A stretch of DNA of 64,000 bases from Alphaproteobacteria bacterium. Lineage in GTDB: Bacteria > Pseudomonadota > Alphaproteobacteria > Geminicoccales > Geminicoccaceae. Shown here piece by piece: positions 8,900 through 17,770 of this stretch (positions are counted from its first letter, which is position 1; every line of letters begins with the position of its first letter). A program made the translations under genes and the position numbers. The notes beneath the pieces were generated by a model. The model did not search any database and was not told where the DNA came from. It saw nothing but the letters and a program-made list of their open reading frames with translations. The stretch covers positions 62,001 to 126,000 of the forward strand of contig JALSIM010000009.1 in NCBI GenBank assembly GCA_026990035.1. The letters run 5' to 3'.

Positions 8900-10676
8900 T
8901 CGACTGCACCGCGTCGCAGCCGGCGCGCTTGAGCATCTGGAGCTGGTCCTTGTTCTCGATGCCCTCGGCGACGAGACGCAGCTTGAGGCTGCGGGCGAGC
9001 TCGACGATCGCGTTGACGAACAGGGTCCGGCGGCCGTCGCGAGGTGTGTCGTGAATGAGCTCGTGCGCCAGCTTGAGGGTGTGCAAGGGCGCGTCCCGCA
9101 GGACCATCAGCGAGGTCGGCCCGGCGCCGAAACGGGCGACGGCGATACGGACCCGGCTGCGGTGCAGGGATTCGAACGCCGTCCCGCCGGCCTCGAGCTC
9201 CTCGAGCAGGAGCGGCTCCTCGATTTCGAGTTCGAGCGCCGCCGGCGGGATCCCGTGGGTGCGGCATTTCTCCTCCACCCGTTCGGCGAGCCCGCTCCAG
9301 GCGAGCTGCCGGCGGGAATAGATGGGGACCGCCAGATGGAGCGGACCGAACCCCTGCGAAACCCAGCGGCGAACCTGGGAACAGGCGGATTCGATCAGCC
9401 AGTCGGTGAGCTCCTCCATCAGGCCGGCGCGGCCGGCGAGCTCGCGGAAGGCCTCGCCCTCGAGCTCCCCCCGGCGGGGATGCCGCCAGCGGACGACGGT
9501 GGCGAGACCGACCGGTCCGGGGGCGAGGGTCACCTGGGGCTGGAACAGGAGCTCGAGACCGCCGCTGGCGATCGCCTCCCGCAGCTCGCAGGCCAGCACC
9601 GGCGCCTGGGCGATCTCCCGGTCGAGCACCGGATCGTGGAAGCGACAGAGGTTGCCGCCCTCCCCCTTGGCCCGGTACATCGCCGCATCGGCACGCTCGA
9701 TGAGCCGCTCGGCGCCGTCGCCGTCGCGCGGATAGAGCGCCATGCCGATACTCGCCGTGATCTCCACCGGAGCGCCGTCGAAGGCGAAGGGCGGGGCCAC
9801 CGCATCGAGGATCTTGCGGCCGACGATGGCGGCATCGTCGGGCCGGCGGAGATCCTCGACGATCACCGCGAACTCGTCGCCGCCGAGACGCGCCACGGTG
9901 TCGGTCTCCCGCAGCGTCCGCCGCAGGCGCTCACCCACCTGGCGCAGCAGCGCATCGCCGGCGGCATGGCCGTGGCGGTCGTTGACCGCCTTGAAACCGT
10001 CGAGGTCCAGGAGGGCGACGGCGACCAGACTGCGATGCCGGCGGGCCGCCGCCAGCGCCTTGTCGAAACGATCGCCGAAGAGGGCCCGGTTGGCGAGTCC
10101 GGTGAGTTCGTCGTACCGGGCGAGGCGATCGAGACGGGCGAGATCCCGGCAGCGGGCGATGGCGAAGCGGAGGCTGCGGTCGAGCCGGGCGGTGTCGAGC
10201 TCCTCCTTGTCGAGGAAGTCGGCGGCCCCGAGATCGATGGCGAGGTTTTCCACTTCCTCCTCGGCGTAGCCCGAATAGAGGACCACCGGCAGCCGCAGAT
10301 CCCGGGCGCGCAGGGTGCGCAGGAACGCGAGCCCGTCGCGCCCCGGCAGATAGAGATCGGCGAGACAGACGTCGAAATGTTCGCCCGCGGCCCGCTGCAG
10401 GCCCTCCTCGGCGGTGCTCACCCGCTCGACCTCGTAATGCGCCCGTTCGGTCCGCAGCAGCAGCCGTCGGGTCAGATCGGCCTCCTCGGGATCGTCCTCC
10501 ACCAGCAGCAGACGGAGACGGTGCCGCCGGTCTCCCGCCGGCTCGGGATCGACGGCCGGCGGCCGGCCGCGGGAGCGACCCAGGGCCACGACCGCGCCGC
10601 TTTCCGCCAGCCCGGGTGGAGCCTCGGGCTCCGTCCGACGGCCGGGAAAGGGTTCGAACCGCTCGTCACCTTCCAT
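8820..10676 (-). CDS. Response regulator with GGDEF and degenerate EAL domains
   Basis: This is a 618-residue, three-domain protein. A receiver domain (about residues 53-175) has the acidic pair VEDD, the phospho-acceptor Asp in LADLYLPG and the Lys in DFLDKEE. A GGDEF domain has an intact GGDEF and a canonical inhibitory site RETD. The C-terminal EAL-like domain lacks key catalytic residues: the EAL triplet reads ATV, the DDFG motif reads ARFG and the KID motif reads KLA, although VAEGIE persists. I predict a phosphorylation-controlled cyclase whose EAL part acts as a sensor or GTP/c-di-GMP-binding platform rather than a phosphodiesterase. It is divergent from a stand-alone receiver gene that may share its phosphorelay. 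Confidence 0.92.
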   Translation of the reverse strand: MEGDERFEPFPGRRTEPEAPPGLAESGAVVALGRSRGRPPAVDPEPAGDRRHRLRLLLVEDDPEEADLTRRLLLRTERAHYEVERVSTAEEGLQRAAGEHFDVCLADLYLPGRDGLAFLRTLRARDLRLPVVLYSGYAEEEVENLAIDLGAADFLDKEELDTARLDRSLRFAIARCRDLARLDRLARYDELTGLANRALFGDRFDKALAAARRHRSLVAVALLDLDGFKAVNDRHGHAAGDALLRQVGERLRRTLRETDTVARLGGDEFAVIVEDLRRPDDAAIVGRKILDAVAPPFAFDGAPVEITASIGMALYPRDGDGAERLIERADAAMYRAKGEGGNLCRFHDPVLDREIAQAPVLACELREAIASGGLELLFQPQVTLAPGPVGLATVVRWRHPRRGELEGEAFRELAGRAGLMEELTDWLIESACSQVRRWVSQGFGPLHLAVPIYSRRQLAWSGLAERVEEKCRTHGIPPAALELEIEEPLLLEELEAGGTAFESLHRSRVRIAVARFGAGPTSLMVLRDAPLHTLKLAHELIHDTPRDGRRTLFVNAIVELARSLKLRLVAEGIENKDQLQMLKRAGCDAVQSIISCPPLPERDAAAWLRRAQQRQRRR

Positions 10677-10816
10677 GGATTACTCGACCCCGGGTTTAAA
10701 ACCGCGCGCACTCATAAACTTAAACGAGGGGTCTGCGCCGTCAAACATAATTTATGGTTGACAAAGACCGCGTCGGCCCGAAGCCGCCGCGGACAACGAG
10801 AAAGGTTGGAAACGCC
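10677..10816. promoter_or_regulatory. Divergent intergenic region with AT-rich promoter segment
   Basis: These 140 bp separate the leftward REC-GGDEF-EAL gene from the rightward receiver gene. The segment 10693-10760 is distinctly AT-rich for this genome. It contains a near-palindrome (GGTTTAAAACC), a CATAAT that could be a rightward -10 (10746-10751) and a TTGACA (10758-10763) without a matching -10. No strong hairpin is present. Promoters for both signalling genes are likely here, but I cannot assign them precisely. Confidence 0.35.
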
Positions 10817-11263
<447 letters not shown>

Positions 11264-12570
11264 CGAGATCGGGCCGCCGGCCGGTGGCGGCGAAGCCGGC
11301 CGGAAAGGCGTCCGGGGCGGGGTCGATCTCGACGAGCTCGCCCTTGCGGATCTCGAGGATGGCGAGCCCGTGTTCGGCGAGGCCGTCGGGGCGCAGCCGG
11401 AAGATGCCGCTGAACCCGTCGAATCCCTGGGGATCGGTGAGCTGGGCCGGATCGAAGCGCGGTTCGGTGCGCGACAGCAGGACCGCGAGGGCGGTGGCGT
11501 CGAAGGCGAGGCTCGCGAGGGGGCGCGGAGCACGCCCGTAAACCTCCTCGAAACGCGCGCCGAAAGCCGCGTCCTTGGCCGGGGAGCGGGCCGCGAACCA
11601 AGCCCCCACCAGGGTGTCCCGGGCGGTGAGCTCGGCATCCTCCAGCCAGCGCATGGTGCCGAGGAACCGGGCGGTGCGGGCATCGACGTCGTAGTAGGCG
11701 AGGAGCGCCGCCACCGTCCGCAGACGCAGCCCGCCGTCGGCGATCAGCACCGCGTCGAAGGGCGGTGGGCCGAAGGTATCCTGGCTTTCGAGCCGGGCCA
11801 GCGCCGCCTCGGCCGCCTCGTCCTCGCGCCCGGCGAGGGCCCGCTTCTGCTCGGCGAGGGCCCGCACCCGCTCCTCGTAGGCGGTGAAGCCGCGCAGGGT
11901 CTCGGCGATGGCGTTCTGATCGCCGCCGTAGACGGCCCAAGGCGGCGGTTCGGGCACGTCCCCGTAGGCTCGCCGCCAGGCCTCCAGCGCCCGTCGGCCG
12001 TAGGCGTCGTCGGGCACCAGCGCGCCGATCCGGGCGAGGCCTTGACGCCGGGCGTAGTCGAGGACCCGCGCCACCTGCTCCTCCGGGCGGAACCCCAGCA
12101 CGAACAGCCCCGGACCGGCGATCGCGGAATCGTTGGAGAAGGAGAGCACCGGCACCCCGCGGGCGGCGGCGATCGCCCCGACTTCCCGCGCCGAGCGGGC
12201 GAACAGCGGTCCGAGCACCAGCTCGGCGCCGAGATCGAGGACCTCGCGCGCCACCCGCGCCGCGGTGGCCGGGTCGCCGGCGGTGTCCCGGGGCAGGATC
12301 TCGACCTCGTTCTCGCCCACCGTGAAGAGCGCGAGCTGGACGGCGTCGAGGAGATCCCGGCCGACCGCCGCGTCCGGCCCGCTCAGCGGCAGCAGGACCG
12401 CCACCCGCGGCGGGGGCGGCGGCCCCGGATCGACCTCTTCGACCACCGGTTGTTCGGCTTGCGCCGGTGCGGGGGGCGTGCTTTTCTGCGGGGTGGCGCA
12501 TCCTCCCAGGAGGGCGAGGAGCAGCGCACCGCACAGGAAGCGGGCACCGAGCCGTGGATTTGCCGTCGAG

Positions 12571-13488
12571 GTGAGCATTTCGGACCGTCCGAGCGGGGCT
12601 GGCGCGGAGCGTAGCGAAAGCGCGACCGCGGGACAACCGGGACCGGGCCTCCATGTGGTCGCCACGCCGATCGGCAATCTCGGCGACATCACCCTGCGTG
12701 CCCGCGCCGTGCTCGCCGCGGTGGACGCGGTGATCTGCGAGGACAGCCGGGTGACCGGCCGATTGCTCCGCCATTTCGGTATCGCGCGACCGCTGCTCGT
12801 CTATCACGAACACAATGCGGCGCGGATCCGGCCGCGGATCCTCGCCCGCCTGGCCCGCGGCGACGCCCTCGCGCTCGTCGCCGACGCCGGGACCCCCTGC
12901 ATCGCCGATCCCGGGTACCGGCTGGTCCGCGAAGCGCTTTCCCGGGGCGTGCCGGTGCGCGCCGTGCCGGGCCCCTGCGCGGCGATCGCCGCCCTCTCGG
13001 TCTGCGGTCTGCCGACCGACCGCTTCCTCTTCCAGGGCTTTCTGCCGAGCCGACGGTCGGCGCGCCGGCGGACCTTGGCCGAGCTCGCCCGGGTGCCGGC
13101 GACCCTCGTCCTCTACGAGGCCCCGCACCGGCTCCGTGCCACCCTCGCCGACTGTCTCGAGCTCCTCGGCGATCGCGAGGCCTGCATCGCCCGCGAACTC
13201 ACCAAGCGCTTCGAGGAACTGCGTCACGGCCGCCTGCGCGACCTGCTGGCGGCGCTCGACGAGGAGTCGGCCCCGCGCGGCGAGATGGTCCTCGTGCTCG
13301 GCCCGCCGGCGGCGCCGGAACCGGGGGCGGAGGAAGGGGAGGAGGATGCGCTTCGGGAGGCGCTGCGCGAGGCCCTGGGCCGCGGATCCCTGCGCGACGC
13401 GGTGGCCGAGGTGGCGGCGCTCACCGGCGTGTCCCGCTCGCGGGTCTACCGCCTGGCCCTGGAGCTGGAAGGCGGTGGCGAGGGCTGA
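12571..13488 (+). CDS. rsmI: 16S rRNA (cytidine1402-2'-O)-methyltransferase RsmI
   Basis: This is a 305-residue SAM-dependent methyltransferase of the tetrapyrrole-methylase fold. It modifies C1402 in the decoding site of 16S rRNA. The diagnostic motifs are present in order: ATPIGNLGDITLRA, CEDSR, DAGTPCIADPG, VPGPCAAIAAL, GFLP and LYEAPHRL. The GTG at 12571 is the only plausible in-frame start close to the conserved region; it adds about 30 residues before the first motif and lies inside the first codons of the divergent LpoA-like gene. The 3' end overlaps yraN by 14 nt, as in many proteobacteria. Confidence 0.95.
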   Translation: MSISDRPSGAGAERSESATAGQPGPGLHVVATPIGNLGDITLRARAVLAAVDAVICEDSRVTGRLLRHFGIARPLLVYHEHNAARIRPRILARLARGDALALVADAGTPCIADPGYRLVREALSRGVPVRAVPGPCAAIAALSVCGLPTDRFLFQGFLPSRRSARRRTLAELARVPATLVLYEAPHRLRATLADCLELLGDREACIARELTKRFEELRHGRLRDLLAALDEESAPRGEMVLVLGPPAAPEPGAEEGEEDALREALREALGRGSLRDAVAEVAALTGVSRSRVYRLALELEGGGEG

Positions 13489-13828
13489 CGGCGACCGCCG
13501 CGGGCGGGCCGCCGAGCGGCTCGCCGCCTGGTCGCTGCGGCTGCGCGGCTACCGCATTCTCGCCCGCCGTTTCGCCTGTCCCGCGGGGGAGATCGACCTG
13601 GTGGTGCGACGCGGCGACCTCCTGGCCTTCGTCGAGGTCAAGCGCCGCCCCAGTCTCGATGCCGGAGCGGAGGCGCTGCGGCCGGCGCAGCGGCGGCGCA
13701 TCGCCCGCGCCGCCGAGGCCTTCCTCGGCCAGCGACCGGCCTTGGCCGGCCTGCGGCTGCGGTTCGATCTGGTGCTGATCGCGCCCTGGCGCCTGCCGCG
13801 CCATCTCAGCGACGCCTGGCGCCCCTGA
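13475..13828 (+). CDS. yraN: YraN / UPF0102 family endonuclease-like protein
   Basis: This is a 117-residue protein of the UPF0102 (YraN) family, which has a Holliday-junction-resolvase-like, PD-(D/E)xK nuclease fold. The motif series is visible: RRGRAAERLAAW, then CPAGEIDLVVRRGDLLAFVEVKRR with the Glu, Asp and ExK residues of the nuclease core. The GTG at 13475 overlaps rsmI and gives the normal family length, so the two are translationally coupled. Physiological role remains poorly defined in the family. The last 23 bp overlap the convergent mutY gene. Confidence 0.92.
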   Translation: MARADGDRRGRAAERLAAWSLRLRGYRILARRFACPAGEIDLVVRRGDLLAFVEVKRRPSLDAGAEALRPAQRRRIARAAEAFLGQRPALAGLRLRFDLVLIAPWRLPRHLSDAWRP

Positions 13829-14921
13829 CCGCGGGCGGGGGCTCGATCCCGGCGTGACGCAGCAGCTTGCGGGTCAGACTGGAGAGGGCGAGACCCGCCA
13901 TCGCCTCCCGATCGTACCAGCCGGGCTCGCCGGGCTCGGCCTCCACCTCCCCCTGCCAGACCGCCAGCTCGAGGGTGAAGTGGGTGAACGGGTGCCGGAC
14001 CCGTCCGGGCAGCGGCCGCCAGCGGCCGGGACGGGGAAAGGGCGGCGGCCCGTCGGGCGGTGCCGCCGTCCAACTGCTGCCCGGCAGGTCCATGGTCCCG
14101 CCCAGCAGCCCCTCCACCGGCCGTCGGCGCAAGAGGATGCGGCCGTCGGCCCGCCGCATCAGGAAGGCGAAACCGTGACGGCGCGGGCGGCGGCGGCCGG
14201 ACCCCGCCACCGGGATCCGGGTCTCGATCCCGCGCCGGCGGGCGAGGCAGAAGGTGGCGAGAGGGCAGCTTCCGCAGCGCGGCCGGCGCGGCCGGCAGAC
14301 GAGCGCGCCCAGTTCCATCCAGGCCTGGGCGACCGCCGCCGGCGCCCGATGATCGCCCAGCCCGGCGGCCAGGCGGCGGATTTCGGCCGTCGCACGGGCT
14401 CGAGGCGCCTCGACGGCGAACAGGCGGGCGAGAACCCGGGCGACATTGGCGTCCACCGGCACCACCGGCTCGCCGAAGGCGATCGCCGCCACCGCCGCCG
14501 CGGTGTAAGGGCCGATTCCCGGCAGCGCCCGGAGCCGCTCGCGGTCGGCCGGAGGGACGCCGCCGTGGCGGTCGCGGATCTCGCGCGCACAGGCGTGCAG
14601 CAGCCGGGCACGGCGATAGTAGCCGAGCCCCTGCCAGGCGTGGAGCACCTCGTCGAGATCGGCGGCGGCGAGACTGGCGGCATCCGGAAAGCGGGCGAGG
14701 AAATCGGCGAACCGTTCCTTCACCGTGGCCACCGTCGTCTGCTGGAGCATGAACTCCGAAACCAGGACCCGCCAGGGATCGGGCGCCACCCCCTCGCCCA
14801 CCCGCCAGGGCAGCGCCCGGGCGCTCTCGCGATACCAGGCGAGGAGCCCGGCCGTCAGGGCCGCGCGGGTCCCGGCCGGAAGGCCCGCCGGCGGGGACTG
14901 CACCCCGACGGCGGCTTGCAT
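13806..14921 (-). CDS. mutY: A/G-specific adenine DNA glycosylase MutY
   Basis: This is a 371-residue base-excision repair enzyme that removes adenine paired with 8-oxoguanine. Visible features are SEFMLQQTTVATV with the catalytic Glu, the helix-hairpin-helix LPGIGPYTAAA, the catalytic Asp in VPVDANVARVL, and four cysteines spaced C-x6-C-x2-C-x5-C for the 4Fe-4S cluster. A C-terminal MutT-like domain for recognising 8-oxoG follows. An in-frame ATG at complement 14939 is an alternative start, adding six residues; neither has a clear Shine-Dalgarno. The gene is divergent from the DUF721 gene 30 bp away. Confidence 0.95.
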   Translation of the reverse strand: MQAAVGVQSPPAGLPAGTRAALTAGLLAWYRESARALPWRVGEGVAPDPWRVLVSEFMLQQTTVATVKERFADFLARFPDAASLAAADLDEVLHAWQGLGYYRRARLLHACAREIRDRHGGVPPADRERLRALPGIGPYTAAAVAAIAFGEPVVPVDANVARVLARLFAVEAPRARATAEIRRLAAGLGDHRAPAAVAQAWMELGALVCRPRRPRCGSCPLATFCLARRRGIETRIPVAGSGRRRPRRHGFAFLMRRADGRILLRRRPVEGLLGGTMDLPGSSWTAAPPDGPPPFPRPGRWRPLPGRVRHPFTHFTLELAVWQGEVEAEPGEPGWYDREAMAGLALSSLTRKLLRHAGIEPPPAVRGARRR

Positions 14922-14951
14922 TATAGTCGTCGAACGCATGAGGGAGCCATC

Positions 14952-15488
14952 ATGTCGCGGTCTTCCGGCACCGCCATAGGCGAAAGACCCCGGCGACGGG
15001 AAGAGCGGCGGGGCGGGGTGCGCGGTCTCGCGGCCCTCCTCCGGCCGCTCCTGACCCCCGCCGCCCGCCGCCGGGGCTTCGCCGAGACCACCATCCTCAC
15101 CGACTGGCCGCGGCTGGTCGGCCGCGGTTTCGCGACCCGCTGCCAGCCGGTGCGGATCGATTTCCCGCGCGGCGCCCGGCGCGGCGGGACCCTGCTCCTG
15201 CGGGCGACCGGCGGCGCGGCGCTGGAACTGCAACACGCCACCCCCCAGCTCCTCGAACGCATCAACGGCCATTTCGGCTTCCCGGCGGTGGCCAGAATCC
15301 GCTTCCTCCACGCGCCGCCGCCGGCGCCCCCACCGCGGCGGGACCGCCGGCCGCCGGAACTCTCGGCGGCGGACCGGGAGGCGGTGGCGCGGGTCACCGC
15401 CGGCGTCACCGCACCCGATCTGCGCCGGGCGCTGCAGGCGCTGGGCGAAGCGGTCCGGCGGGAAGCCACCGGAAGGGACCGGCGATGA
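14952..15488 (+). CDS. DUF721 / DciA-like protein
   Basis: This is a 178-residue basic protein of the DUF721 family. The conserved core is LLRPLLTPAARRRGFAETTI, DWPRLVG and the strand LLLRATGGAALELQH followed by LLERINGHFG. Some DUF721 proteins (DciA) load the replicative helicase in bacteria lacking DnaC; whether this one does so is inference. The ATG is preceded by GGGAG at 5 nt. A Pro/Arg-rich linker and a predicted helix form the C-terminus. Its stop overlaps the next start as ATGA, so it is coupled to the Sel1-repeat lipoprotein. Divergent mutY is the usual neighbour in Alphaproteobacteria. Confidence 0.85.
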   Translation: MSRSSGTAIGERPRRREERRGGVRGLAALLRPLLTPAARRRGFAETTILTDWPRLVGRGFATRCQPVRIDFPRGARRGGTLLLRATGGAALELQHATPQLLERINGHFGFPAVARIRFLHAPPPAPPPRRDRRPPELSAADREAVARVTAGVTAPDLRRALQALGEAVRREATGRDRR

Positions 15489-16834
15489 TCGCGCGCCGGA
15501 GCCGGCCGTTCCTCCGTGGCACGACGATCCTCCTCCTGCTCGGCGGGCTCGCGGCCTGCAGCCTCGCGCAGCAGCCGACCCGCATCCAGCGGGAGGTCCT
15601 CGCGAGTGCCCGCCGGGCGGCGGATTCGGGGAATTACACGGTCGCCGCCGATCGCTACCGCGCCCTCGCCGAGGCCGGGGTGGCCCGCGCCCAGCGCGAG
15701 CTCGCCCGTCTCCACGCCAGCGGCAGGGGAGTGCCGCGGGATCCCGAAGCAGCCGTGTTCTGGTACCGCAAGGCGGCGGAAAACGGTGACCTCCCGGCGA
15801 TGCGCGCGCTCGCCGGCATGCTGCTCGCGGGCGAAGGCACCCCGCGCAATCCGGTGGCGGCCCTCGGCTGGTACCGCCTGGCGGCGGAGAAGAACGATCT
15901 TTCCGCGATGCGGCGGCTCGGCCGACTCCTGGTGCGGGGCGGGGAGGGGATCGGGGCCGATCCCGGGACCGGCATCGCCTGGTTGCGGAAGGCGGCGGAA
16001 CGCGGCCATCTTTCGGCCCAGCTCGATCTCGCCGAGGCGCTGGCGGTCCGCGGGAGGCCCGGCGATGCCGTGGCGGCGGCCCGCTGGTACCGGCGGGCGA
16101 TCGCCACCCTGGAACGCGATCATCGCCTCGGCGACGCCCGGGCGAGCGAACAGCTCGCTCGTCTCCATGCCGCCGGCAAGGGGGTCCCCGAAAGCGCCCG
16201 CCGTGCCGCCGCCTACTATCGCCGGGCACTCGAGCGGGGCCGGGAGAGCGTCCGGGTCAAGCTGGCGCGTCTCTATCGCGACGGCGGCGTCGATCTGCCG
16301 CCGGATCGCGAACGCGCCCGCCGCCTCTACGCGATCGCCGCGGACCGGGGCGATCCCGAGGCGGCCTACCAGGCCGGACGCTTGTTTCTCGAAGACACGG
16401 CCGGGCGGGCCGCCGACGGCCAGAGCGCCGCCTACTATTTCCGTCTCGCCGCCGAACGCGGCGATCGGCGCGCCTTTTTGCGTCTCGGCGATCTGCTCGC
16501 CGATCCGAGGCTGCCGCCGACCGATCCCACCGCCGCCCGGCACTGGTACCTGCAGGCGGGCCTCGCGGGCGACGGCAAGGGCTACTACCGCCTCGGCCGG
16601 ATCGACGAGGAGGCGGAACGGGCGGCGATGGCGCTGATGTGGTACCGGCTCGCGGCCGAGGCGGGATACGGACCGGCGGCGCGCCGCACGGCCCGTCTGC
16701 TTACGCGGATGGAGCCGCGAGCGATCGAGGATTCGGCGGTGGCGCTGGCGCGGTTCCGGCTCCGCAACGGGATGGCGCCGGCGGCCGGGCCACCCCCGGA
16801 GCCCGCCCTGCGGAGCGCCTCCGATCAGCCCTGA
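15485..16834 (+). CDS. Sel1-like repeat (SLR) lipoprotein
   Basis: This is a 449-residue protein with an N-terminal signal peptide and lipobox (GGLAAC), followed by about nine to ten Sel1-like tetratricopeptide repeats. The repeats read like VFWYRKAAENGDLPAMRALAGML, with the period of about 36 residues and the A-x-x-Y-R-x-A core. Such solenoids are protein-protein scaffolds, for example AlgK in alginate export. The client here is unknown. It is coupled to the DUF721 gene by an ATGA overlap, an unusual partner for a periplasmic protein. The last 10 bp overlap the convergent esterase gene. Confidence 0.88.
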   Translation: MIARRSRPFLRGTTILLLLGGLAACSLAQQPTRIQREVLASARRAADSGNYTVAADRYRALAEAGVARAQRELARLHASGRGVPRDPEAAVFWYRKAAENGDLPAMRALAGMLLAGEGTPRNPVAALGWYRLAAEKNDLSAMRRLGRLLVRGGEGIGADPGTGIAWLRKAAERGHLSAQLDLAEALAVRGRPGDAVAAARWYRRAIATLERDHRLGDARASEQLARLHAAGKGVPESARRAAAYYRRALERGRESVRVKLARLYRDGGVDLPPDRERARRLYAIAADRGDPEAAYQAGRLFLEDTAGRAADGQSAAYYFRLAAERGDRRAFLRLGDLLADPRLPPTDPTAARHWYLQAGLAGDGKGYYRLGRIDEEAERAAMALMWYRLAAEAGYGPAARRTARLLTRMEPRAIEDSAVALARFRLRNGMAPAAGPPPEPALRSASDQP

Positions 16835-17679
16835 GGCAAAGCCTCGAACCAGTCGATGGCGCGCTCCAGCCAGTCGTCCGGCAGGATATGCCCGCCGTCG
16901 TGGAGGCAGAGGCCGAGTCGGCCTTCGGCATTGCCGGTCCACATCCGGCAGCGGTAGCGGCCCTCGAAGATGATCCGGTCGGGCGCGCTGCGCAAGCCGT
17001 TCTTGCGCCGCAGCAGCGCGAGGCTCGCGTACAGATCGCCCTGCTGCCAGCGGTCGCCGATCCGGCGCCCCTCGATGGGCACCACCTCGTCGGCGAAGCC
17101 CTGCAGATGCAGGAGATCCACCGGCCCGCCGGGACAGCTTTCCGGCAGCGGTTCCCAGAAGGCGCCGGCGATCGGTGCGAAGGCCCGGTAGCGGTCGCCG
17201 TCGTAGCAGGCGAGATGCCAGACCATCGACCCGCCGGCGGAGAAGCCGCTCACGAGGATCCGGTCGGGATCGATCGGCGCCCGTCCCGCCGCGTCCGCGA
17301 CCACTTCGCGCAGGAACGCCACCTCGTCCCGGTTCCGATGCGGCGATCCCCGATGCGACCAGCCGCGGGCGCCGGTTTCGGGATCCGGCAATCCCTCGGG
17401 GACCAGCAGGGCGTAGCCGCGGCTCCGTACCGTCTCGACGATCCCGGCGTCGGCGAGAACATTCCCGGCCGCGGAACCCCAGCCGTGGAAGAAGACCACC
17501 ACCGGTACCCGTACCCCGGGCGCATGGGCGGGCGGGAACAGGAGCCCGTAACTGCCGAGCGGTGTTTCGCACAATGCCGCGGCCGGGCAGGGCGCATCGC
17601 CGGCGACCGCCGGCGCCACCGCCGCGAACCCGAGGATCGCCACCACCAGGCGCGCCACCCGCCGCCGGATCAGCCGCAT
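16825..17679 (-). CDS. Secreted esterase of the PHB depolymerase / LpqC family
   Basis: This is a 284-residue exported alpha/beta hydrolase. A signal peptide runs through residue about 26 (AAVAPAVAGD). The domain shows VVVFFHGWGS (oxyanion region), the nucleophile elbow GFSAGG, an acidic LQGFADEVVP and LHDGGHILP carrying the catalytic His. These match the short-chain PHB depolymerase/feruloyl esterase-like family. Several cysteine pairs (CPAAALC, CYDG, ESC, YRC, LC) suggest disulfides consistent with the periplasm. The actual ester substrate cannot be told from sequence. It is divergent from trkH. Confidence 0.82.
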   Translation of the reverse strand: MRLIRRRVARLVVAILGFAAVAPAVAGDAPCPAAALCETPLGSYGLLFPPAHAPGVRVPVVVFFHGWGSAAGNVLADAGIVETVRSRGYALLVPEGLPDPETGARGWSHRGSPHRNRDEVAFLREVVADAAGRAPIDPDRILVSGFSAGGSMVWHLACYDGDRYRAFAPIAGAFWEPLPESCPGGPVDLLHLQGFADEVVPIEGRRIGDRWQQGDLYASLALLRRKNGLRSAPDRIIFEGRYRCRMWTGNAEGRLGLCLHDGGHILPDDWLERAIDWFEALPQG

Positions 17680-17770
17680 CGCACCTCACCTTGCGCTGTC
17701 GCGACGCTACCATCGGCGCGGGCTCTGCGCTACCAGCACGGGGAAAGCTGCGGGATCGTGAAGGAACCCC

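Noticed and set aside
10651-10660. GGTTCGAACC, a tRNA T-loop-like sequence
   Set aside because: It lies inside the coding sequence of the REC-GGDEF-EAL protein, and no acceptor stem or anticodon arm can be built around it.
14920-14925. TATAAT on the mutY strand
   Set aside because: It overlaps the mutY ATG, so a transcript from it would begin within the coding region.
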